From: Brevibacterium permense
Lineage (GTDB): Bacteria; Actinomycetota; Actinomycetes; Actinomycetales; Brevibacteriaceae
DNA: 58,556 nt
Assembly: GCF_013280495.1 (NCBI RefSeq)
Contig: NZ_JABSSX010000016.1
Location: 1 to 58,556 of the forward strand
Direction: 5' to 3'
Below, one piece after another: positions 35,487-44,240 of the stretch. Numbering within the stretch: the first letter of the stretch is position 1; each line of letters starts with the position of its first letter. The notes beneath the pieces were generated by a model that was not told the DNA's origin, ran no database searches, and saw only the letters and a list, made by a program, of their open reading frames with translations. The translations under genes were made by a program, and so were the position numbers.

Positions 35487-37091
35487 ATGACCGCTCATAT
35501 CGAAAACCTGGACATCCCCGCCGGGATGGAGATCACCGGTGAGCTGCCGGACGGGGCTGAGAAGGTCCTCACGCCCAAGGCGCTTGAGCTCATCGTCGAT
35601 CTGCACCGGAAGTTCAACGGCGGCCGCCTCGAGCGCCTCGAGGCTCGTAAGGAACGCCAGGCCGAGATCGCCGCAGGCAAGGACCTCGACTTCCTCCCCG
35701 AGACCGCTGAGATCCGCAACGATCCCTCCTGGCAGGTCGCACCCCCGGCACCCGGCCTCGAAGACCGCCGCGTCGAGGTCACCGGCCCGACCTACAAGAA
35801 GATGACGATCAACGCGCTCAACTCCGGCGCGAAGGTGTGGCTGGCCGACCAGGAAGACGCGAACACCCCGCAGTGGGACTCGGTCATCCAAGGCCAGATC
35901 AACCTGCTCGACTCGCTCAACCGCGAAATCGACTTCACCTCGCCCGAGGGCAAGGAATACAAGCTCGCCCCCGACGAGGAGCTGCCGACCATCGTCGTGC
36001 GCCCCCGCGGCTGGCACATGCCCGAGAAGCACATCCTCATCGACGGTGAGGAGACCTCCGGTTCGCTCGTCGACTTCGCGCTCTACTTCGCCACCGCTGG
36101 CCAGATCCAGATCGAGAAGGGCCGCGGCCCCTACTTCTACCTCCCCAAGATGGAGTCCCACCTCGAGGCTCGCCTGTGGAACCAGGTCTTCGAGCACGCC
36201 GAAGATGCCTTCGGCCTGTCCCGCGGCACCATTCGGGCCACCGTGCTCATCGAGACCTACCCCGCAGCCTTCGAGATGGAAGAGATCCTCTACGAACTGC
36301 GCGAGCACTCGGCCGGCCTCAATGCCGGACGCTGGGACTACATCTTCTCCGTCATCAAGTACTACCGCTCCCGCGGCTCCGAGTACCTGCTGCCGGACCG
36401 CTCGGACGTGACCATGACGGTGCCGTTCATGAACGCCTACACCGAACTGCTCGCACGCACCTGCCACAAGCGCGGCGCTCATGCCATCGGCGGAATGTCC
36501 GCCTTCGTCCCTTCGAAGGACGAAGCTGCGAACAAGGCCGCCTTCGACAAGGTCCGCGAGGACAAGTCGCGTGAAGCCGGCAAGGGCTTCGACGGCTCCT
36601 GGGTCGCTCACCCCGGAATGGTCTCCCTGTGCAAGGAGGTCTTCACGGAGACCCTCGGCGACAAGCCCAACCAGATCGACAACAAGCGCGAGGACGTCAA
36701 CGTCACCGCCGCCGATCTCCTCGACGTGAAGTCGACCCCGGGCTCGATGACCGAGGCGGGCCTGCGCACCAACGTGTCCGTCGGCATCCAGTACCTGCGC
36801 GCCTGGCTCGAAGGCAACGGTGCGGTCGCCATCAACGGACTCATGGAGGACGCCGCGACCGCCGAGATCTCGCGCTCCCAGGTGTGGCAGTGGTGTGACG
36901 CCGGAATCACCCTGGACTCCGGTGAGAAGGTGACGAAGGAGCTCGTCGAGCGCATCGTCGCCGAGGAGGTCGCCAAGCTGCCCGGTGACGATGCAGGTTG
37001 GAGGGACGCCACCGATACGTTCACCTCGGTCGCTCTCGACCCCGAGTACGTCGACTTCCTCACTCTGCCGGCCTACGCCCGCATGCCGTGA
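35487..37091 (+). CDS. aceB: Malate synthase A
   Basis: A 534-residue enzyme condensing glyoxylate with acetyl-CoA to malate. The family is clear from TYKKMTINALNSGAKVWLADQEDANTP, IVVRPRGWHMPEKHILIDGE, YFYLPKMESHLEARLWNQVF, TVLIETYPAAFEMEEILYEL, AHAIGGMSAFVPSKD and the catalytic Asp near NGLMEDAATAEISRSQVWQW. Length matches malate synthase A. AAGGAGA precedes the ATG. No isocitrate lyase is in the window, so glyoxylate may come from elsewhere, for instance glycolate. Confidence 0.96.
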   Translation: MTAHIENLDIPAGMEITGELPDGAEKVLTPKALELIVDLHRKFNGGRLERLEARKERQAEIAAGKDLDFLPETAEIRNDPSWQVAPPAPGLEDRRVEVTGPTYKKMTINALNSGAKVWLADQEDANTPQWDSVIQGQINLLDSLNREIDFTSPEGKEYKLAPDEELPTIVVRPRGWHMPEKHILIDGEETSGSLVDFALYFATAGQIQIEKGRGPYFYLPKMESHLEARLWNQVFEHAEDAFGLSRGTIRATVLIETYPAAFEMEEILYELREHSAGLNAGRWDYIFSVIKYYRSRGSEYLLPDRSDVTMTVPFMNAYTELLARTCHKRGAHAIGGMSAFVPSKDEAANKAAFDKVREDKSREAGKGFDGSWVAHPGMVSLCKEVFTETLGDKPNQIDNKREDVNVTAADLLDVKSTPGSMTEAGLRTNVSVGIQYLRAWLEGNGAVAINGLMEDAATAEISRSQVWQWCDAGITLDSGEKVTKELVERIVAEEVAKLPGDDAGWRDATDTFTSVALDPEYVDFLTLPAYARMP

Positions 37092-37182
37092 TCAGTCCGT
37101 CGTGATCTGCGAGTTGTGAGCGACTCCGGCCGAACCGCAGGCCCTGACCGGGGCATACGCAGGCGCGGTCGGTGACGACGCC

Positions 37183-37229
37183 GAACGCCTCCGAAATCTG
37201 TGCAATGCGCACCGATTTCGGGGGCGTTC
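37183..37229 (+). terminator. 16-bp hairpin after aceB
   Basis: GAACGCCTCCGAAATC pairs with GATTTCGGGGGCGTTC (one G-U), and GTGC/GCAC adds four inner pairs around a 5-nt loop. It lies about 90 nt after the aceB stop and is followed by TTCTTCGC. It is probably the aceB terminator. Confidence 0.65.
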
Positions 37230-37289
37230 TTCGCTAAGCTCGACATACACACGCACGCAGCGCAGCGCCCGAGACAGCAGGAACGGAAG

Positions 37290-38450
37290 ATGCGGATGAG
37301 CCTGACCACAGACGAACTGCCCCGACTGGCCAGCCCCTCAAGCTTCGCCGAACTCTCCGAGCTCATGGCCCGCGCACATGCCGAGAACCGCACCGTCGCA
37401 GTGTTCGGCGGCGGCACCGCCTTCGACGATCATCCGCCCGCGTCCACTCCGGGACTCCTCATCGACCTCACCTCGATCGCCGAGGTGGCCGACCATGCCG
37501 ACGACACCATCCGTGCCGGAGCCGGAACCCGGATCAGCGCCCTCAACAGGTTCGCAGCCCAATCCGGGCAGGAGATCCTCGCCGACCTACCGCTTGACCG
37601 CGTCGAGGCCGGCGCCACGCTCGGCGGAATGATCTCCACCGCGGCCACCGGACCCCGTTGTCTGCGCCGTCCTCGGCTGGCCGAGACGGTGCAGTCCGTG
37701 ACGACCGTCGCCGCCGACGGGACCATCGCCCGCACCGCTTACGGACTCCACCCGGATCTGGACGGCCGCGATCTGCCCGGACTCGTCATCGGATCGTGGG
37801 GAACCCGAGCGATCATCGTCGAGGCCGAGATCCGTCTGGCCGAGCGAGCCGAAACGCAGAGATTCGTATGGATCCCCGGCCCCGAGGCTGCCGCCGACCT
37901 CCTCGTCGCCCGCCGAGTCCCGGACGCGGTCGTCATCGAACGACCACCCGGGTCACCGGCGGCGACAGTGGTTCTCATCGAGGGGGACACCGACGAGGTC
38001 GAGGCCGAAGTGGGCCACCTCGTGGATCGGATCCCCGGGGCAACCCCGTGCGGGGAGCCGGAATGGTGGGGGAGCAGAGCTCGCCTGGCCGCGACCATCG
38101 GGGTGTCCGTGGCACCGAGTTTCATTCCGACCCTCATCGATGCCGTCGACCGGCTGGAAACGACGATCGGCTATCCGCTGCAGCTGCGCGGCAGCGCGAC
38201 AGGGTCCTTCGAACTGGGCGTCGGCGTCCCGGATTCCGAACCCGGAGTGGCCACGCGCGTGGTCCTCGAACATCTGCGCAGCTTCGGACTGCACTTCATC
38301 GCCGCCCGGCTCATCCGTGCGCCCGCTCCGGTCTGGGGTGAGGTCGACGCGTGGGGCCCGCAGCCGGGACGGTCGCGTCGGCGCGAGATCAAGGCTCTGG
38401 TCGATCCGCGAGGAATCCTGGCTCCGGGCCGCGGGATCGCCGGAATCTAG
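37290..38450 (+). CDS. FAD-binding oxidoreductase, GlcE-like
   Basis: A 386-residue PCMH-type FAD-binding protein resembling the GlcE subunit of glycolate oxidase. FAD contacts are suggested by NRTVAVFGGGTAF near residue 30, VEAGATLGGMISTAATGPR near 115 and LPGLVIGSWGTRAIIVEAEI. There is no obvious iron-sulfur motif. GlcE normally works with GlcD and GlcF, which are not seen here. Being next to malate synthase and a lactate/glycolate-type permease suggests oxidation of a 2-hydroxy acid. ATG 37290 follows a weak GGAACGGAAG; ATG 37296 is equally possible. Confidence 0.75.
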   Translation: MRMSLTTDELPRLASPSSFAELSELMARAHAENRTVAVFGGGTAFDDHPPASTPGLLIDLTSIAEVADHADDTIRAGAGTRISALNRFAAQSGQEILADLPLDRVEAGATLGGMISTAATGPRCLRRPRLAETVQSVTTVAADGTIARTAYGLHPDLDGRDLPGLVIGSWGTRAIIVEAEIRLAERAETQRFVWIPGPEAAADLLVARRVPDAVVIERPPGSPAATVVLIEGDTDEVEAEVGHLVDRIPGATPCGEPEWWGSRARLAATIGVSVAPSFIPTLIDAVDRLETTIGYPLQLRGSATGSFELGVGVPDSEPGVATRVVLEHLRSFGLHFIAARLIRAPAPVWGEVDAWGPQPGRSRRREIKALVDPRGILAPGRGIAGI

Positions 38451-38513
38451 CGTCGGACGACCGGCTCGTGCGGCTGGATCGTGCGACCAGCTCGTGTGAC
38501 TGGCTCCGAACTT

Positions 38514-38975
38514 CTACTTGACCAACAGCACCGGGCACTCGGCCTCGAGGATGACCTGCTGTGCACTCGACCCGAGCAGCAGCTTTACCACGGGCGAGCG
38601 TCGCTTGGTGCTCATGACGATCAACGCGGCATCGTGCTCCTCGGCGAGACCGAGGATCTGCTCGGCTGGATCGGGACCGGAGCGGTGGACGGCATACTCC
38701 ACCCCTGCCTCGGCGAGGGCGGCACCCAACTTGGTGCATTCGGACAGGGACGACGTCGACGGGGCCGTCGTCGTATCCGTGCCGAACACGACCGCCTGCA
38801 CCGAAGCGTGCTCACGGCGGGCCGCGGCGATCGCCTGCTCGAGTACCTCGTCCGAGGCATCAGGACGCAGCGCCAGGACCACGGTCGCCGAGGCCGAATC
38901 GATGCCCGGTGAGGCGGTGACCTGCAGGGACGGGGCGGGGAAGCGGGGGTGTGAGGTCGAATAGAGATCAGTCAT
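38514..38975 (-). CDS. Universal stress protein family protein
   Basis: A 153-residue UspA-like protein. The C-terminal half has ALIVMSTKRRSPVVKLLLGSSAQQVILEAECPVLLVK, the usual last strand-helix-strand. The Gly-rich ATP loop is degenerate (the first glycine positions are KRRS instead of G.R.), so nucleotide binding is uncertain. The ATG has GGAGGA 6 nt upstream and lies 13 nt after the CitMHS gene stop; the two form an operon. Stress-protein genes beside transporters are common. Confidence 0.8.
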   Translation of the reverse strand: MTDLYSTSHPRFPAPSLQVTASPGIDSASATVVLALRPDASDEVLEQAIAAARREHASVQAVVFGTDTTTAPSTSSLSECTKLGAALAEAGVEYAVHRSGPDPAEQILGLAEEHDAALIVMSTKRRSPVVKLLLGSSAQQVILEAECPVLLVK

Positions 38976-38988
38976 CGCAGTCCTCCGT

Positions 38989-40482
38989 TCAGCCGATTCC
39001 GATGACGCCGACGGCGACACCAACGGCGAGCATGACGAGGGCGACGATGAGCGCGCGCCACAGCACCTTCTTGTGGTGATCGCCGAGCTCGACGCCGGAC
39101 AGGGACACGAGCAGCAGGATAGCGGGCACGAGCGGCGACTGCATGTGCACGGGCTGGCCGGTGATCGAGGCGCGGGCCATATCTGCCGCGGAGATGCCGA
39201 AGTGGGAGGCGGTCTCGGCGAGGACGGGCAGGATGCCGAAGTAGAAGGCGTCGTTGCTCATGAAGAACGTCATCGGAATCGACAGCAGACCGGTGATGAC
39301 GGCCATGTAGGGTCCCATCGAGTTCGGGATGACCGCGACGAGCCATTCGGCCATCGCATCGACCATTCCGGTGCCGGACATGATGCCGGTGAGCACACCC
39401 GCGGCCATGACCATGGCCACGACGGAGATGATCGCGGTCGCGTGGGAGGCGATCTCCTCCTGCTGGTCCTTCATCTTCGGGAAGTTGACCATGAGCGCGA
39501 TGACGGTGCCGATCATGAACAGGTACGGCAGCGGCAGGATGTCGATGATGAGCAGGACCATCACGGCCACGGTCAGGGCCAGGTTGAACCAGAACAGCTT
39601 CGGACGCAGGGTTGCGCGGTTGGGATCGAGCGCGGTGTTCGACAGGCCCGAACCAGTTCCGGCGGATCCGTCTGTGTCGTTCGCGGAGGCGGGGGTCGCC
39701 TCGGCGGTGGTGCCGTCATTCGCCGAGGCGGCCGACCCGGATCCGCGTCCGTGCCCACCCGTGGTGGTGCCCGCGGATGAGCCCGCGGTCGTGCTGGCTC
39801 CGGCAACGGCGCCGACGAGGTCCCTGCGACGATTCGAACCGCGGTCCTCGACCCAGGCGACGCCGTTCTTGGCCAGGCGGCGGCGTTCGGAGATGCCGAG
39901 CACATAGGCGAAGATGAGGCACACGAGCAGGGCGGCCACCAGGGAAGGAACCATGGGGACGAAGATTTCGTTCGCGTCGATCTGCAGCGCCGAGGAGGCC
40001 CGGGCAGTCGGGCCGCCCCACGGAACGATGTTGAGGGTGCCGTTGATGAGACCGGCGACGCAGGTGAGCACCACGGGCGACATCTCGAGGCGCTGGTAGA
40101 TCGGCAGCATGGCCGCGGTGACGACGATGAACGTTGTCGATCCGTCACCGTCGAGGGACACGGCGCCGGTGAGCAGCGCGGTGCCGAGGACGACCTTGAC
40201 GGGGTCGTTGCCGGCGACCTTGAGGATGAACTCGACGAGCTTGTCGAAGAGGCCGACGTCGATCATGATGCCGAAGTAGATGATGGCGAAGAGCAGCAGC
40301 GCTGCCGTCGACGACATCGAGGCGATCGCGTCCATGACCATGTCCCCGATGCCCATTCCTGCTCCGGCGAAGAGGCCGAAGATCGTGGGCACGAGGATGA
40401 GCGCGAGGATCGGCGAGAGTCGTTTGGTCATGATCAGCGTCATGAAGACGAGGATCATGGCAAAACCGAGAATGACAAGCAC
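38989..40482 (-). CDS. CitMHS family citrate/organic acid transporter
   Basis: A 497-residue secondary transporter of the CitMHS family (metal-citrate proton symporters). About 12 hydrophobic segments are visible, with the family block SLDGDGSTTFIVVTAAMLPIY and NIVPWGGPTARA in the N-terminal half and FMSNDAFYFGILPV and TGQPVHMQSPLVPA in the C-terminal half. Between the halves lies an unusual low-complexity Ala/Gly/Thr/Ser loop (about residues 220-285). The GTG at 40482 has GAAGGAGA upstream. It is divergent from a citrate-type two-component system. Confidence 0.9.
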   Translation of the reverse strand: MLVILGFAMILVFMTLIMTKRLSPILALILVPTIFGLFAGAGMGIGDMVMDAIASMSSTAALLLFAIIYFGIMIDVGLFDKLVEFILKVAGNDPVKVVLGTALLTGAVSLDGDGSTTFIVVTAAMLPIYQRLEMSPVVLTCVAGLINGTLNIVPWGGPTARASSALQIDANEIFVPMVPSLVAALLVCLIFAYVLGISERRRLAKNGVAWVEDRGSNRRRDLVGAVAGASTTAGSSAGTTTGGHGRGSGSAASANDGTTAEATPASANDTDGSAGTGSGLSNTALDPNRATLRPKLFWFNLALTVAVMVLLIIDILPLPYLFMIGTVIALMVNFPKMKDQQEEIASHATAIISVVAMVMAAGVLTGIMSGTGMVDAMAEWLVAVIPNSMGPYMAVITGLLSIPMTFFMSNDAFYFGILPVLAETASHFGISAADMARASITGQPVHMQSPLVPAILLLVSLSGVELGDHHKKVLWRALIVALVMLAVGVAVGVIGIG

Positions 40483-40566
40483 GGGCTTCTCCTTCGAAGG
40501 CGAATGTGAGGCTCGAAACACCGTAGGGCCCACATCACGGGCCGCGCGCGCTTGTGTGCACTGATG

Positions 40567-40619
40567 GCGTTTAGATCGTTGCGCGCCTTTTGCGCATTAC
40601 GCTCAAACGCGGCTACGCT
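40567..40619. promoter_or_regulatory. Nested inverted repeats and -10 before sensor kinase remnant
   Basis: GCGTTT/AAACGC (40567-40572, 40605-40610) enclose GCGC half-sites, in the gap between the transporter and the kinase remnant, a likely response-regulator target. TACGCT at 40614-40619 ends 7 nt before the kinase GTG, suggesting a leaderless promoter. Confidence 0.4.
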
Positions 40620-40625
40620 GAGCGC

Positions 40626-41772
40626 GTGCCCCGGCCCCATCGTTCGTTCTCCCGGCGTGTGCTGATCTCTCAGCTCGCGCTCGTCATCGTGATCCTCGCC
40701 CTGGTCACCGGAGTGTTCGCGTGGATGGGGGCGCGCACCGTCACCGAGGTGACCGAGACGAAGGCGCTGGCCACTGCCCGCACGCTGGCGATCGATCCGA
40801 ACGTCCGCGCCGCCGCCACCCAGGCTTCGGCCGAGCATGCCGAAAAGCCCGATGAGCGGCTCGTGACCTCGATGCTGGGGATCACCAATGATCTGCGCGA
40901 CCGTTCCGGCATCAGCTTCGCCGTCATCACCGACGATCGCGGCATCCGACTCACCCACCCCGACCGGTCGAAGATCGGACACAAGGTCTCGACCTCGCCG
41001 GATGAGGCGCTGGCCGGACGCGAGAACGTCTCCCACGAATCCGGGACCCTGGGCGAGACGCGCCACCGATGAGGCCCATACCTACCTGTCCTCCCTCCTG
41101 GGCACCGGTCCGATCACGACCCCCGTCGAGGACATCGACCTCGTGTCCGACCCGTATCTGCGCGCCGTTCTGGAAGCGAAGGGCACGACCGCCGCCGAGG
41201 CGGGAGTGGCCCTGGCCGTCACCCCCGATTCCCTGGCCGTGGGTGCGGTCCGCGACCCGGAAGCGGTCACGCTCATCCTCGGCAACCTCATCGACAATGC
41301 CGTCCGTGCGGCCGTCGCAGGCCGGCGGTACGCCGAGGACGGGGGCCGGGTCGAAGTGCAGGTGCTCAGCTCCGGGACGGAGCTCCACGCGGTCGTCACG
41401 GACACCGGCGACGGGATCGACGACGAGGTGGCGGGGAAGATCTTCGACGAGGGATTCTCGACCTCGACAGCCGCCTCGGCGCCGGATTTCGGGATCGGAC
41501 TCACCTCGGGAACCGGCACCGGGGACGGTCACGGACTCGGCATCGGACTCGCGCTCAGCCGTCGGGTCGCGGAGAAGGGCGGGGGAGCGGTGTGGCTCAT
41601 CGACGGCCACGACCCGGACCTCGGCGGGGCGAGCTTCGGCATGCGCCTGCCTGATGCCCTCGACGACCCTGCCGACCTGGGCGACGCGGGCGAATACGGC
41701 GACGTGGGCGACGTGGGCGAAGACGGCGATTTTAGCGATGGCGGCAGCACAGCTTCTGGCCTGCGGAGATGA
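40626..41772 (+). pseudogene. Broken CitA/DcuS/DctB-type sensor histidine kinase with internal deletion
   Basis: The first frame (GTG 40626 to stop 41072, 148 residues) holds a basic start, one membrane helix (VLISQLALVIVILALVTGVFAW) and the start of a periplasmic sensor domain (HPDRSKIGHKVSTSPDEALAGR). At about 41055 homology jumps to another frame that encodes only the region after the H-box (TDEAHTYLSSLLGTGPI) and an ATPase domain (N box LGNLIDNAVRAA, G1 DTGDGIDDEV, G2 GHGLGIGLALSRR). Roughly 200 residues are missing: the end of the sensor domain, second membrane helix, PAS and phospho-accepting His. The intact response regulator follows. Confidence 0.85.
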
Positions 41773-41800
41773 TGATTTCCAGCGAAACTGAGGAGAGATG

Positions 41801-42457
41801 ATGGTCAACGTTCTCGTGCTCGATGACGACTTCTTCGTCGGGCAGATTCATGCCCGGTACGTCGACGAGGTGCCCGGCTTCACGGCACTCGAACCCGTCC
41901 GCGACCTGAAGACGGCCCGCGAGGTCATCGCCGCGAACGAGGTCGACCTGCTTCTCGTCGACTACGTGCTGCCCGAGGGCACCGGGGTCGACCTCATCCG
42001 CGAGACCGATATCGAGGCGATTGTGCTCTCGGCGGTCACGGATCCGCAGGTGGTCCGCTCGGCGCTGCGCGCGGGGGCGATGACGTACATCGTCAAGCCC
42101 TTCGCCGCCGAGGTGCTGCAGAACTTCCTGCGCCGCTACGCTCGATTCCTCCGCTATTGGGAGCGGGATAAGGTCGGGCAGACCGACCTCGAGCGGCAGC
42201 TGCGCAACCTCCACGATGCCGCGGCCGTCGGCGGGACCGGAGCGAGCCCGGCGGGATCGTCGACGACGACCCGGATTCTCACAGCACTTGAGGAGGCGAG
42301 CGGCCCGATGACGGCCCTCGAAGTCGCCGAGGCGGTTGGTGCCTCCCGTGCGACCGCGCAGCGGCATCTGGCGAAGCTCGCCGAAGCCCGCACGATCACG
42401 GTGTCTCTGCAGTACGGGTCGACCGGACGGCCGGAGCATCTCTACGCCACCCGCTGA
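41801..42457 (+). CDS. CitB/DcuR-type response regulator
   Basis: A 218-residue regulator. The receiver domain has the acidic pair LVLDDDFF, phospho-acceptor Asp in LLLVDYVLPEGTG near residue 52, Thr/Ser in VLSAVTD, and Lys in YIVKPF. A C-terminal winged helix follows (TALEVAEAVGASRATAQRHLAKL). Family members control citrate, C4-dicarboxylate or related transporters. ATG 41801 is preferred (AGGAGA 4 nt upstream); ATG 41798 is adjacent. Its partner kinase upstream is broken and the CitMHS transporter is its probable target. Confidence 0.9.
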   Translation: MVNVLVLDDDFFVGQIHARYVDEVPGFTALEPVRDLKTAREVIAANEVDLLLVDYVLPEGTGVDLIRETDIEAIVLSAVTDPQVVRSALRAGAMTYIVKPFAAEVLQNFLRRYARFLRYWERDKVGQTDLERQLRNLHDAAAVGGTGASPAGSSTTTRILTALEEASGPMTALEVAEAVGASRATAQRHLAKLAEARTITVSLQYGSTGRPEHLYATR

Positions 42458-42530
42458 GGCGGGGCGGGCTCGTCCCGGTCACTCTCGATCTCTTTCGATC
42501 GACGACTTCGCCGCTGCCTGGCCGCACTGT

Positions 42531-42622
42531 TTCTGCCACGAACGGCACGTTAAGTGTGCGCAGATTGCCAAAAAGGCGACGAAAGCGGGCAATCTGAGCA
42601 CACTTATCTCGTGGACGGCCGC
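42531..42622. repeat. 92-nt hairpin repeat, copy A
   Basis: The core stem TAAGTGTGC.CAGATTGCC pairs with its partner at 42588-42606 in 18 of 19 positions around an 18-nt loop, and outer bases (CCACG/CGTGG) extend it. The whole 92 nt is about 90% identical to 45566-45657. It follows the response regulator stop by 73 nt. No ORF or transposase is associated. Confidence 0.85.
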
Positions 42623-42634
42623 TAATTCGTTTTT

Positions 42635-42684
42635 AGTGGCGAAAAGTCTGGATTCTTCGGAGAAATCTGACTTATCGCCACACT
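42635..42684. repeat. Related hairpin beside copy A
   Basis: GTGGCGA..AGTC (42636-42648) and GACT.TCGCCAC (42669-42681) form an imperfect 19-bp stem around TTCTTCGG-like loop bases. The right arm AATCTGACTTATC resembles AATCTGA-GCACA-CTTATC of copies A and B lacking five bases, so it may be a diverged member of the same family. It ends about 39 nt before the MFS stop. Confidence 0.6.
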
Positions 42685-42722
42685 CCACTGCGTGTCGCGC
42701 GGGGTCGCGTCGGCAGGAGACC

Positions 42723-44090
42723 TCAACCGCGACCTTCGGCCTCCGCCGACGGTGAGATCGGGTCGGTCGCCTCGGCGAGCAGATCAAGTTCGCGGGGGAG
42801 TACGCGCATCCCCAGCAGGCGGGAGGCGAGCACTGGCAGTGAGCCGAGCAGCGCGCAGGCTGCCAGGATCCACATCGTCCTCGTCACCCCGAGCCGGTCG
42901 CCGAGGATGCCCGCGAGGAAGGCGCCCAACGGCATCGGTCCCCATACGAGGAAGCGGATGGAGGCGTTCATCCGGCCCAGCAGCGGCTTCGGGCACAGCC
43001 GCTGGCGGAAGCTCACCTGCGCAATGTTGTAGACGACGACCGCCCAGGTGACAAAGAACCAGCTGATCAGCAGGGTCGGCAGCGCCGGCAGAACGGAGGC
43101 GAGCGGAACACCGAGGAAGCAGAGGCCGCTGATGGGCGCGGATACGGCGATGCTCGTTCCTTCGCCGAGGATCTTCTGCACCCATGCCGCCGTGAGTGCG
43201 CCGAGGATGCCGCCGGCCGAGGCGACGGACATGATGATTCCGAGTTCGACCTGGTGAAGACCGAGTGTGGTGAGGGCGTACAGCACGAGGAGCGCGAAGA
43301 TGCCCGACGACGCGAAGTTCGTCAGACCTGTGCAGGCAGTGATCCGGCGCAGCAGCGGGTGACCGAGGACGAAGCCGAGTCCCTCGCGGATCTCAGCGAC
43401 GAATCCGGCCCGTCCCTCGGCCGCTCGTGGGGTTTCGCGGTGTTTGATGAGTCCGACGAGGATGCTCGAGAGTCCCATGCAGATGCTGGTCAGCCCGACG
43501 GTCAGCGGGGCACCGATCGCGGTGACCAACCCGGAGGCCAGAGTGGGGCCGGCGACTCCGGCAGTCTGCTGGCTGGCTTGGAGCTTGCCGTTGCCGTCGG
43601 AGATTGATTCCCCGTCGACGAGTTCGGGCAGGTAGGACTGGTTGGCTATGTCGAAGAAGACGCTGACGATTCCGACCCCGGCTGCGACCAGGTAGAGCTG
43701 GATCATGCTCACGGCGTCGAAGGCCCAGGTCAGCGGGATGGTCAGGAGGATGGCGGCGCGGATAGTGTCGCCGTAGACGATGACGAGTCTCTTCGGCAGA
43801 CGGTCGACCCCGGCCCCGGCGGGCAGGCTGATGAGCAGGAACGCCGCAGATTCCAGGGTGGCGAGCACTCCCATCTCGAAGGCGTCGGCGTGGAGGAGCT
43901 GCACGGCGATGAGGGGAAGGGCGAAGAGGACGAGCTCGGAGCCGAACACGGAGACCGTGTCGCCTGCCCATAACTTCATGAAGTCGCGGTGTCTCCACAG
44001 GGAGACGTGTTTCGGCCGCTGCGATGAGGCGGGACCGTGCTGCGGTTGCGGTTGCGGTTCGCTCGACGGCGGTTGGTCGGCTGCTGCCAT
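42723..44090 (-). CDS. MFS transporter
   Basis: A 455-residue major facilitator protein with about 12 hydrophobic segments. The N-terminal part (WRHRDFMKLWAGDTVSVFGSELVLFALPLIA) and SLPAGAGVDRLPKRLVIVYGD (loop 2-3) match the EntS/macrolide-efflux-like MFS branch (MFS_3). A drug or metabolite exporter is likely; the substrate is unknown. GAGGAAGAG precedes the ATG. It diverges from an ArsR-type regulator across a gap full of TGATTGA repeats, so that regulator probably represses it. Confidence 0.88.
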   Translation of the reverse strand: MAAADQPPSSEPQPQPQHGPASSQRPKHVSLWRHRDFMKLWAGDTVSVFGSELVLFALPLIAVQLLHADAFEMGVLATLESAAFLLISLPAGAGVDRLPKRLVIVYGDTIRAAILLTIPLTWAFDAVSMIQLYLVAAGVGIVSVFFDIANQSYLPELVDGESISDGNGKLQASQQTAGVAGPTLASGLVTAIGAPLTVGLTSICMGLSSILVGLIKHRETPRAAEGRAGFVAEIREGLGFVLGHPLLRRITACTGLTNFASSGIFALLVLYALTTLGLHQVELGIIMSVASAGGILGALTAAWVQKILGEGTSIAVSAPISGLCFLGVPLASVLPALPTLLISWFFVTWAVVVYNIAQVSFRQRLCPKPLLGRMNASIRFLVWGPMPLGAFLAGILGDRLGVTRTMWILAACALLGSLPVLASRLLGMRVLPRELDLLAEATDPISPSAEAEGRG

Positions 44091-44123
44091 GGCTCTTCCT
44101 CGAGACGGCGGGCGGAGGATCGG

Positions 44124-44213
44124 TGATTGAGAGTCAGTGATTGAGGGTTGTCAATCAGTAATGCTCCACGAGCGATTGGGGAAAGTCAATCACTTCAGGG
44201 GATTGATTGACTT
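44124..44213. promoter_or_regulatory. ArsR-type operators: TGATTGA inverted repeats
   Basis: Two sites lie in the MFS-regulator gap. Site 1 has TGATTGA at 44124 and 44138 with TCAATCA at 44151. Site 2 has perfect 10-bp arms AAGTCAATCA (44183-44192) and TGATTGACTT (44204-44213), directly over the predicted promoter of the regulator gene. Recurrence of one half-site at least five times in 90 bp is strong evidence of a specific operator. Confidence 0.75.
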
Positions 44214-44240
44214 CTCCCGATCACTCGCTAGCGTTGAGGC

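Noticed and set aside
40888..41055. Separate start for the kinase ATPase half
   Set aside because: The upstream part of that frame is out-of-frame reading of the sensor-domain codons, so the fragment is treated as the remnant of one kinase gene.
42531..42722. CRISPR array from repeated hairpins
   Set aside because: Only two or three non-uniform units, no regular spacers and no cas genes.
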